Below, in pieces: positions 57,812-64,000 of a DNA stretch of 64,000 nt. This DNA comes from Peterkaempfera sp044755465 (GTDB lineage Bacteria > Actinomycetota > Actinomycetes > Streptomycetales > Streptomycetaceae), in assembly GCF_044755465.1 (NCBI RefSeq), contig NZ_JBIVRB010000006.1:186001-250000 (forward strand). Direction: 5' to 3'. A program made the position numbers and the translations under genes. Numbering within the stretch: the first letter of the stretch is position 1; every line of letters begins with the position of its first letter. The notes under the pieces were generated by a model that did no database searches, had not been told where the DNA came from, and saw only the letters and a program-made list of their open reading frames with translations.

Positions 57812-59119
57812 TCACGGGTTGCCGTTGGCCCCGCACTTGATGATCGGGTTGATGCAGTTGCGCACCCGCCGCTCCAGTTCGTCGGTCGGCCACGCGTTGA
57901 AGAAGTCGCCGTGCATGGTGTAGCCGGGACCGGAGGCCAGGCGGAACCGCGACGGGTCGCCGTTGACCGGGTACCGCAGCACCTGGCGCAGCTTGGGCAC
58001 CGGGACCGGGTGGGTGGCCGGGCAGGCGCCGTTCACCGGGTAGGCCATGTGGCTCTGGTGGTCTGGCGAGTCCAGGTCACGGCCGTTCCAGCACTGCGGG
58101 AAGTCCAGGTACGACTCCAGCATGGTGCCCGCCGGGCAGCGGACGAAGTCATGGGACGCCCCCGCCTCGTTGGCGTGCAGGCAGGACCAGCGGGAGATGG
58201 TCCGGTCGTCCGGCCCGGTCGCCTTGGCGTTGCCGGCGACCACCCGCAGTCCCTTGGGGAAGGGCTGGATCTGGGCGATCACATCGTCGCGGACGCCCTC
58301 GCCCAGGTAGTAGAAGGTGGTGCCGGTCGGCTCGACGGGCTGGTCGTCGACATAGAGCGTCGGCACCCAGTACGACGACAGGTCGATCACCGGGTCGCAG
58401 GTGCTGGAGCCCTTCTCCAGGTCGCCCAGGTTGGTCATCGCATTGGTCGAGGTGTTGCCGAAGAAGCTGTGCATATGCGAGGCGCCGGGCAGGCTCGGGA
58501 AGATGATCGGGTCGTCCGGCAGCCGGTGGGTGAAGGGACACTCGGCGAGGAACTCCGCCACCCGTACGGCACCCGGCGGCACCACCACCGGGGGTGCTCC
58601 GGTCCGCTCACCGAAGACCTGGAACTCCCAGAGCGAGATGCCCCACTGGGTGGCCCGCTGGGTGGCCAGCAGCCGCAGGTAGCGCCCGCTGCCGGAGATG
58701 TCCACGGTCTGGTTGCCGCCGGTGCCGTCGGTGACAGTCCGGATGGTCGTCCAGGAGCTGCCGTTGTCGGAGGTCTGGAGCTGGAAGCCCTTGGCGTAGG
58801 CGGTCTCCCAGTTCAGCACCACCTTGCTGAGGGTGGTGCTGGTGCCGAGGTCGACCTGTATCCACTGGCCGTCGCCGGGGGCGCTGGACCAGCGGGTGCC
58901 CAGGTTTCCGTCGACGGCGGCGGCAGCGGGTGTGCCCGCCTGCTCCGTCGAGGAGACCGAGACGCTGCGGCCCTGCGAGACCAGGCTGGGGACAGCCTGC
59001 GCCGGTGCCGAGGTGCCGTACAGCATAGATGCGGTGAGACCGGCCACGGCGAGGCCGGCCAGCCGGTTGCGCCACCGCCGTGCTGAGCCGCGGTGGCGTG
59101 CGCGGAATGGGGTGATCAC
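57812..59119 (-). CDS. Secreted discoidin (CBM32-like)-DUF1996 protein
   Basis: A 435-residue protein from GTG 59119 with AAGGAG just upstream. A signal peptide (residues 1-43, ending APAQA) is followed by an F5/8-type C discoidin domain (residues 55-185: DGNLGTRWSSAPGDGQWIQV, GISLWEFQVFGE). DUF1996 follows (residues 195-435: FLAECPFTHRLPDDPIIFPS, GASHMHSFFGNTSTNAMTNL, SHDFVRCPAGT), as in fungal and actinomycete secreted carbohydrate-related proteins. Two LacI-type operators upstream suggest control by sugar. Confidence 0.85.
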   Translation of the reverse strand: MITPFRARHRGSARRWRNRLAGLAVAGLTASMLYGTSAPAQAVPSLVSQGRSVSVSSTEQAGTPAAAAVDGNLGTRWSSAPGDGQWIQVDLGTSTTLSKVVLNWETAYAKGFQLQTSDNGSSWTTIRTVTDGTGGNQTVDISGSGRYLRLLATQRATQWGISLWEFQVFGERTGAPPVVVPPGAVRVAEFLAECPFTHRLPDDPIIFPSLPGASHMHSFFGNTSTNAMTNLGDLEKGSSTCDPVIDLSSYWVPTLYVDDQPVEPTGTTFYYLGEGVRDDVIAQIQPFPKGLRVVAGNAKATGPDDRTISRWSCLHANEAGASHDFVRCPAGTMLESYLDFPQCWNGRDLDSPDHQSHMAYPVNGACPATHPVPVPKLRQVLRYPVNGDPSRFRLASGPGYTMHGDFFNAWPTDELERRVRNCINPIIKCGANGNP

Positions 59120-59160
59120 AGCTCTCCTTCGGGTGGGGGAAGGGCTTGGTACCACAGGCT

Positions 59161-59172
59161 GAGAGCGCTCTC
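59161..59172. promoter_or_regulatory. LacI-type operator, proximal copy
   Basis: Perfect palindrome GAGAGCGCTCTC, 42 bp upstream of the discoidin-DUF1996 start. It has the CG-centred form of LacI/CebR-family operators in actinomycetes. Confidence 0.75.
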
Positions 59173-59230
59173 TTCAACGGACGGTAAAGGGATCGCCATG
59201 ATCCCGTCAAGTGGTGGCGCGCAAGCTGCT

Positions 59231-59242
59231 GAGAGCGCTCTA
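59231..59242. promoter_or_regulatory. LacI-type operator, distal copy
   Basis: GAGAGCGCTCTA, one mismatch from the proximal copy and exactly 70 bp from it centre to centre. The 59,243-59,616 stretch beyond it shows no gene. Confidence 0.7.
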
Positions 59243-59616
59243 TCGGCGGGGCTGCCTCCACAGTCGGCCGCCGGCCGCCGGCGGTTTCCGGGCTGTCCTT
59301 GACTCACAGCACACCGGGAGCAGGCTGGGAGACACACCAGACAACCGGAGCGAGCCGCACCTTTTCGGCCAAGACGTTCGCCGGACCGCGTGACCCGAAC
59401 CTTGGCTCTGGCCAGGCCCCCAGTGGGGTATCCCGAGACCGGGGAGCCTCAAGCGGCGACTGAGACCCCGGGAGCCGGGAGAGGACCACCGGGGGTTGCT
59501 GTATGCCCAGGCCGCCCGTGCCGCGTACCTCACCGGCCGCCACGCTCATCGGCCGCCGCATGCTCACCGGCCGCCCACCGTGGCCTGAAGCGCGGCATGC
59601 CGCCCTCACCCGCTGG

Positions 59617-60429
59617 CTATCGGTCCGACAAGGGCAGCGTGCCCGCCGTGAGGAAGAACGTGACGGCGTAGCTGAAGCGACCTGCGCGTACGGCGTCGTC
59701 GAATTGGGCCACGAAGCGGTCCGCGTCCACGGGGTCGAGGCAGCCCCGGGCTGCGGCTGTGTGCGCCCAGGTGCGCAGGCCCATGACATTGTCGGCCGCC
59801 GACGGGTCGCGCACGACCAGGGTTCGGGCTTCCACCACGATGTCGTGGATGCCGCGGGCCGCGAGTAGTCCGGCGTGCCGGTGGGCCAGCGAGCCGTTAC
59901 GCAGGCCCACGTCGGCCCTGAAGCGCAGCACCCGGCGGGCGAGCCCCTGGTCGTCGATGTCGAGTACCTGGGTGTCGTAGTCCGGGTCTGCCAAGGCGAC
60001 CCGGCCGCCGGGGCGGACCACCCGCAGCAGCTCGTCCAGCGCCCGGGTCGGTTCGACGACGTGCTGCAGGACCCGGTCGGCCCAGGCGCCGTCGAACTGA
60101 CCCGCCGCGAACGGCAGCCGGTGCCCGTCGGCGACGGCAACGCGTGGCAGTCCTCGGTCCCGTGCCTGCGCGATCATCGTCAGTGAGCTGTCGACCGCGA
60201 CGACCTCGGCCCCACTGCGCGAGCGCAGGGCCATGGCAGCGTCCCCGGTACCCGCTCCGACCTCAAGGAACAGCTCGCCGGGCTCGGCACGCAGGAGCTC
60301 TTGCAACCGCTGCTTGTAAGCGGCGTAGAACGGCTCCGCACTCAGCCGGTCCAGGACCTGAACCCACTCAGCGGGCCGGGGCTGCGTGTCCACCGACGTG
60401 AAACCGTGAGCAACACTGTGAGCGTTCAT
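59617..60429 (-). CDS. SAM-dependent methyltransferase (UbiE-like)
   Basis: A 270-residue protein from ATG 60429. SAM motif I is ELFLEVGAGTGDAAMALRSR, motif II EVVAVDSSLTM, then FDGAWADRVLQHVVEPTRAL and RVVRPGGRVALADPDYDTQV. It fits the UbiE/COQ5-like small-molecule methyltransferases. No partner gene indicates its substrate. The gap of 163 bp to the LysR gene holds nothing recognisable. Confidence 0.8.
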   Translation of the reverse strand: MNAHSVAHGFTSVDTQPRPAEWVQVLDRLSAEPFYAAYKQRLQELLRAEPGELFLEVGAGTGDAAMALRSRSGAEVVAVDSSLTMIAQARDRGLPRVAVADGHRLPFAAGQFDGAWADRVLQHVVEPTRALDELLRVVRPGGRVALADPDYDTQVLDIDDQGLARRVLRFRADVGLRNGSLAHRHAGLLAARGIHDIVVEARTLVVRDPSAADNVMGLRTWAHTAAARGCLDPVDADRFVAQFDDAVRAGRFSYAVTFFLTAGTLPLSDR

Positions 60430-60592
60430 GGGAGCACGCTAGACGTGCCAACCGAGCCGGTGAACCTGTGTGGACAAGCCGCAGCCGACCCAAGGGCCGG
60501 CATCCGGGGCACCTGCCCCTGGGGGTTCCAGCGCTCCACCGCGGTGAAGCCGCCTGCGCTGCCGCAGCCGACCTGGCGGGAGCCGTACCGGG

Positions 60593-61480
60593 TCACGACG
60601 GGCTCTCCGGAGCGGTCATGGCGAGGAGGAGCCGCACGACCGCTGACGCGGTCCGGGGGTGGTGGGCCAGGCCCAGGGTGACGGTGGGGGTGGGGGCCGA
60701 GAGCCTGCGTAAGCGGATGCCGGGTGTGCGGAAGGCGCGGGCTCGGCCCTCGGGGATCGGGGCGATGCCGTAGCCGGCCGCGACGGCGAGCAGCAGTTGC
60801 TCGTCGTCGGGTTCCTGGCGCACGATGCGGGGCGGGTGGTCGGGCCAGAGCTGACCGGTGATCAAGTCGTACATGCCGGGGCCGTTCTCGCGCGGCCACA
60901 GCACGACCGGCTCCTCGCTGATGCGGCGTCGGCTGACCCGGGCGCGGTCGCGGGCGAGTGGGTGGTCGGCCGGGACGGCCAGCAGGAGTTCCTCCTCGGC
61001 CAGGATGCGGCAGGCCAGTCCCGGAACGTCGAGCGGCGGCCGGACGAAGGCCGCGTCCAGCCGCCCCGCGAGGAGCTCGGTGACGTTGTGGGTCGTCCAG
61101 CCGGTCTGCAGGCTGAGGGCCACCTCGGGGTAGCGGTCACGGAAGGCGGTGACCAGGGCGTCGGCGGCGCCGCCGCGGGCGGAGCGGGTGTAGGCCAGCC
61201 TGAGGCGCCCCTGCCGCCCCTGGATCACGGCCGCGATCCGCTCGTCGGCCGCCGCCACCTGCTCCAGTACCTGCTTGGCCTCCTCGGCCACCACGGTCCC
61301 GGTCGGGGTGAGCGCGCAGCCCTTGCTGTCGCGTTCGATCAGCCGGGTGCCGAGCTGCCGTTCCAGGGCCTTGATCTGCTGGCTGAGCGCGGGCTGTGCG
61401 ATGCGCAGTCGTTCGGCGGCCCGGGTGAAGTTCAACTCTTCGGCGAGCATGGCGAAGTAGCGCATCCGACGAAGGTCCAT
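60593..61480 (-). CDS. LysR-family transcriptional regulator
   Basis: A 295-residue protein from ATG 61480. The N-terminal helix-turn-helix is standard (YFAMLAEELNFTRAAERLRI, then AQPALSQQIKALERQLGTRL). The C-terminal substrate-binding domain follows (residues 90-290). It is divergent from the D-amino-acid oxidase gene, with an inverted repeat in between, so it most likely controls that gene and itself. Confidence 0.88.
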   Translation of the reverse strand: MDLRRMRYFAMLAEELNFTRAAERLRIAQPALSQQIKALERQLGTRLIERDSKGCALTPTGTVVAEEAKQVLEQVAAADERIAAVIQGRQGRLRLAYTRSARGGAADALVTAFRDRYPEVALSLQTGWTTHNVTELLAGRLDAAFVRPPLDVPGLACRILAEEELLLAVPADHPLARDRARVSRRRISEEPVVLWPRENGPGMYDLITGQLWPDHPPRIVRQEPDDEQLLLAVAAGYGIAPIPEGRARAFRTPGIRLRRLSAPTPTVTLGLAHHPRTASAVVRLLLAMTAPESPS

Positions 61481-61488
61481 CCGGCGAT

Positions 61489-61505
61489 GATAAGTCGCGC
61501 TTATC
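61489..61505. promoter_or_regulatory. LysR-type inverted repeat
   Basis: GATAAG-TCGCG-CTTATC, 8 bp beyond the LysR start and about 100 bp before the oxidase start, has the interrupted-palindrome form of LysR sites. Confidence 0.65.
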
Positions 61506-61605
61506 GCTGACGGAACAACAGGTCTTAGACGCCTCCTGGCCCGACCGGCTTCCCTGGAGACAGCCATTTCGACGCCCGCACGTGGCGTGGGAGAAGGAGG
61601 AGTTC

Positions 61606-62571
61606 ATGCTGGATGTCGTGGTGATCGGAGCCGGGGTCATCGGACTCACCTCTGCTCTGCGCCTTCAGGAAGAAGGACTTCGGGTCATCGTGGTGACCGC
61701 CGACGAGCCCCTGTCGACCACCTCCGCCGTGGCCGCGGCCGTGTGGTACCCGGCCGGATTCGACGGGGGCGACCGGGTGGCGGCGTGGTCCGCGCGCACC
61801 TTCGCCGAACTCGCCCGCCAGGCGGCCGACGAGGTTCCCGGCGTGTCGATGCGCCTCACCCGCATGCTGTCGCACCGGCAGGAGGCGGGGCCCGCGCCCT
61901 GGTGGGGAGCCGCAGTCCCGGACATGCGCCGGCTGGAGCCGGCCGAGCCGGCACCCGCCTACGCGAGCGGCTGGGAGTTCACCGTCCCGACGGTGGAGAT
62001 GCCGGTGTACCTGCCCTGGCTGGTCGGCCGGTTCCTGGACGCCGGAGGCGAACTCGTCCAGCAGCGGATCAACTCCCTCCGCGAAGCCCGCGCCTGGGCA
62101 CCCGCCGTCGTCAACGCCAGCGGGCTCGGCGCCCGGCAGCTCTGCGGCGACGGGGCGCTCCAGCCGGTGCGCGGACAGCTCCTCCTGGTACGCAACCCGG
62201 GCCTGCACACCTCCCTGCGCGTCCAGGACGACCCCGCCGGATACACCTACATCCACCCCCGCAGCACCGATGTCGTCCTGGGCGGTACCTTCGACGAGGG
62301 CAGCTGGGACACCGCCGCCGACCCCGCGACCGCCCGCGCCATCCTCGCCCGCTGTACGGCACTCGCACCCGAATTACGCGACGCTGAGATCCTCGGCCAC
62401 CCCGTCGGCCTGCGCCCGGCACGCCGGGGCGGCATCCGTCTCGAAGCCGACACCCGCACCCTGCCCGGTACCCGGCTCGTCCACAATTACGGTCACGGTG
62501 GCGCCGGAGTGACCCTCTGCTGGGGTTGCGCCGACACCGCCGCCGCCTTGCTCGCCCCTACCGCGAACTGA
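61606..62571 (+). CDS. D-amino-acid oxidase (DAO-type flavoenzyme)
   Basis: A 321-residue protein; ATG 61606 has AGGAGG five bases upstream. The FAD motif is VVVIGAGVIGLTSALRLQEE. The C-terminal signature RLVHNYGHGGAGVTLCWGCA and the TYIHPRSTDVVLGGTFDEG strand are those of D-amino-acid oxidases. It would oxidise D-amino acids to keto acids with hydrogen peroxide. D-aspartate oxidase or a glycine-oxidase-like role cannot be excluded. It is regulated, probably, by the divergent LysR protein. Confidence 0.88.
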   Translation: MLDVVVIGAGVIGLTSALRLQEEGLRVIVVTADEPLSTTSAVAAAVWYPAGFDGGDRVAAWSARTFAELARQAADEVPGVSMRLTRMLSHRQEAGPAPWWGAAVPDMRRLEPAEPAPAYASGWEFTVPTVEMPVYLPWLVGRFLDAGGELVQQRINSLREARAWAPAVVNASGLGARQLCGDGALQPVRGQLLLVRNPGLHTSLRVQDDPAGYTYIHPRSTDVVLGGTFDEGSWDTAADPATARAILARCTALAPELRDAEILGHPVGLRPARRGGIRLEADTRTLPGTRLVHNYGHGGAGVTLCWGCADTAAALLAPTAN

Positions 62572-62773
62572 GGGGACGGCCGACCCCCTGTGGGACTCCG
62601 GGCCGGCGTGCTGCGGTTCACACTCATCGGTTCGGATGGTGGTGTGGGGCTGCGTGGGTGCGGGGCGCCGGCGGGGAGGGGTGGCCTGTGTCCGACTGTT
62701 GTGTCGATCTGCGGGCGTGCTGTTCGACCTAGGGTGGAGCGGGTCGGGAAGCGGCCTGTTGTGAAGGAGAGCG

Positions 62774-63196
62774 ATGATGGCGAAGTACATGTTGATCATG
62801 CGAGGCACGGACGAGTCCGTCGCGAAGATGATGGAGACGCCGTTCGAGGAGATGCTCGAGACGGTGGGCCGGTTCAACGAGGAGCTGATCCGGGCGGGCG
62901 TGCTGGTCGCCGCCGAGGGCCTGGACGACCCGTCGCAGGGCGTGGTGGTCGATTTCAGTGGTGAGACGCCGGTGGTCACCGACGGCCCTTACGGTGAGAC
63001 GAAGGAACTGTTCGGTGGTTTCTACGTGATCGACGTGGCTTCGAGGGAGGAGGCGGTCGAGTGGGCCAGGCGTCTCCCGGCAGTCGCCGGTTCGAAGTGC
63101 GAGGTCCGCCGGGTGCCGGGTATCGAGGAGTTCCCCCAGGACAACGAGTGGATCATCAAGGAGCGGGCGTGGCGCGAGCAGACCGGCCAGCTCTGA
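62774..63196 (+). CDS. YCII-related (DGPF) protein, partner of the ECF sigma factor
   Basis: About 140 residues; ATG 62774 or 62777 (GGAG at four or seven bases). It has the YCII/DGPF fold with KYMLIMRGTDE at the start, VVTDGPYGETKELFGGFYVI as the DGPF-type motif, and the helix ASREEAVEWARRLPA. Such proteins are nearly always encoded next to ECF42-type sigma factors, as here, where the sigma gene overlaps its end by 28 bp. The biochemical role of the pair is not settled. Confidence 0.88.
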   Translation: MMAKYMLIMRGTDESVAKMMETPFEEMLETVGRFNEELIRAGVLVAAEGLDDPSQGVVVDFSGETPVVTDGPYGETKELFGGFYVIDVASREEAVEWARRLPAVAGSKCEVRRVPGIEEFPQDNEWIIKERAWREQTGQL

Positions 63197-64000
63197 CGCC
63201 GGGGGCCGCTGACGGCCCGCCGGTCGCCGAGTCGGCGCGGCGGGCCGTCGAGGCGGTCTGGCGGATCGAGTCGGCGCGGATCGTCGGTGCGCTGGCCCGC
63301 TACACCGGGGACTTCGCCCTCGCCGAGGACGTCGCGCAGGAGGCGCTGGCGGAGGCACTGGTCACCTGGTCGCGCGACGGTGCGCCGGCCAGTCCGGTGG
63401 GCTGGCTGCTGACGGCCGCGCGGCGGCGGGCCATCGACGGTTTCCGCCGCAGGTCGGCGCTGGGCGAGCGGTACGCCGTACTCGCGGGCGGGCTGGCGGA
63501 GGGCGAGTTCAGCCCAGGCGCGGGGGCCGCGTCCGGGCGGGCGGACGACCTGCCGTGGGACCCCGACCGGGTCGACGACGACATCCTCGCCCTGATGTTC
63601 ACGGCCTGCCATCCGGTGCTCTCGCCCGAGGCCAGGGTGGCACTCACCCTGCGTGTGGTGGGCGGCCTGTCCAGCGAGGAGGTCGCGCGGGCGTTCCTGA
63701 TCCCCACGCCGACCGTGCAGGCCCGGATCACCCGGGCGAAGAAGACGCTCGCCGCGGCGCGCGTCCCGTTCGAGCTGCCGCCCTCCGAAGAGCGGCGCGA
63801 GCGGCTCGCCGCTGTCCTGAGCGTGCTGTACGTGATCTTCACGGAGGGTTCGACGGCGACGAGCGGCGACCGCCTGCTGCGCCCCGATCTCGCCCACGAG
63901 GCTCTCCGGCTGGTACGGATGCTGGCCGCCCTGCTGCCCGGTGAGCCGGAGGTGTACGGGCTGCTCGCGCTGTGCGAGCTCACCGCCGCGCGATTTGCGG
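63169..64000 (+). CDS. ECF42-like RNA polymerase sigma factor (3' end outside window)
   Basis: From GTG 63169 (AAGGAG five bases upstream, inside the YCII gene) the frame is open to the window end, 277 codons. Region 2 is IVGALARYTGDFALAEDVAQ with LLTAARRRAIDGFRRR; region 4 is ALTLRVVGGLSSEEVARAFL with PTPTVQARITRAKKTL. After it comes the start of the extra C-terminal domain (AVLSVLYVIFTEGSTATSGD) that marks the ECF42/SigJ-like group. No anti-sigma gene is adjacent; the C-terminal domain is thought to regulate activity. Confidence 0.9.
   Translation, partial: MARADRPALTPGAADGPPVAESARRAVEAVWRIESARIVGALARYTGDFALAEDVAQEALAEALVTWSRDGAPASPVGWLLTAARRRAIDGFRRRSALGERYAVLAGGLAEGEFSPGAGAASGRADDLPWDPDRVDDDILALMFTACHPVLSPEARVALTLRVVGGLSSEEVARAFLIPTPTVQARITRAKKTLAAARVPFELPPSEERRERLAAVLSVLYVIFTEGSTATSGDRLLRPDLAHEALRLVRMLAALLPGEPEVYGLLALCELTAARFA

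Overview
The window looks like chromosome of a high-GC actinomycete, most probably Streptomyces or a close relative. The evidence is very high third-position GC, many GTG starts, promoters placed for leaderless translation, large secreted and LamG proteins, and an ECF sigma factor paired with a YCII-domain protein. All calls come from reading the sequence; no database search was run.

Bases 1 to about 14,780 are the right end of a prophage or phage-derived integrative element. A leftward early operon runs from 12,060 off the left edge. It encodes a replication and recombination set (RecT-like annealing protein, PD-(D/E)XK exonuclease, RuvC-like resolvase, HNH nuclease, replication initiator-like and helicase-loader-like proteins) among many small phage hypotheticals, most joined by 4-nt start/stop overlaps. 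A divergent control region at 12,061-12,287 with five related operator-like sites separates this operon from a rightward repressor, a small membrane protein and a large serine integrase. The integrase abuts a 5'-truncated MFS transporter gene, so the element seems to have integrated inside that gene.

From 15 to 30.8 kb are ordinary accessory genes: an XRE-cupin regulator divergent from a methyltransferase, a Rid-family protein, a SulP anion transporter, an MFS exporter with an unusual P450, a molybdenum hydroxylase (FAD subunit plus a fused 2Fe-2S/Mo subunit), a DUF2079 membrane protein, and a TetR-DoxX pair under a 22-bp palindrome. Remnants of hydrolase, AraC and TetR genes lie between them.

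From 30.8 to 43.8 kb lies a cyclitol catabolism locus: iolD, iolB, an aldolase-like TIM barrel, iolC, a NagB-family sugar isomerase/deaminase, an ABC sugar importer, an IolE-like TIM barrel and a Gfo/Idh/MocA dehydrogenase. A GntR/UTRA regulator and a ROK kinase diverge from it, with operator-like sites between. The NagB-like, ROK and dedicated importer genes suggest a modified (amino or glycosylated) inositol as substrate rather than plain myo-inositol.

From 43.9 to 64 kb are a secreted CdtB-like nuclease fused to a ricin-type lectin domain, a 3-kb decayed zone with toxin, acetyltransferase and deacetylase remnants, a giant LamG-repeat protein of about 2,326 residues, a truncated IS110-type transposase, a DUF305 lipoprotein, a secreted discoidin-DUF1996 protein behind two LacI-type operators, another methyltransferase, a LysR regulator divergent from a D-amino-acid oxidase, and a YCII protein with an ECF42-like sigma factor that runs off the right end.
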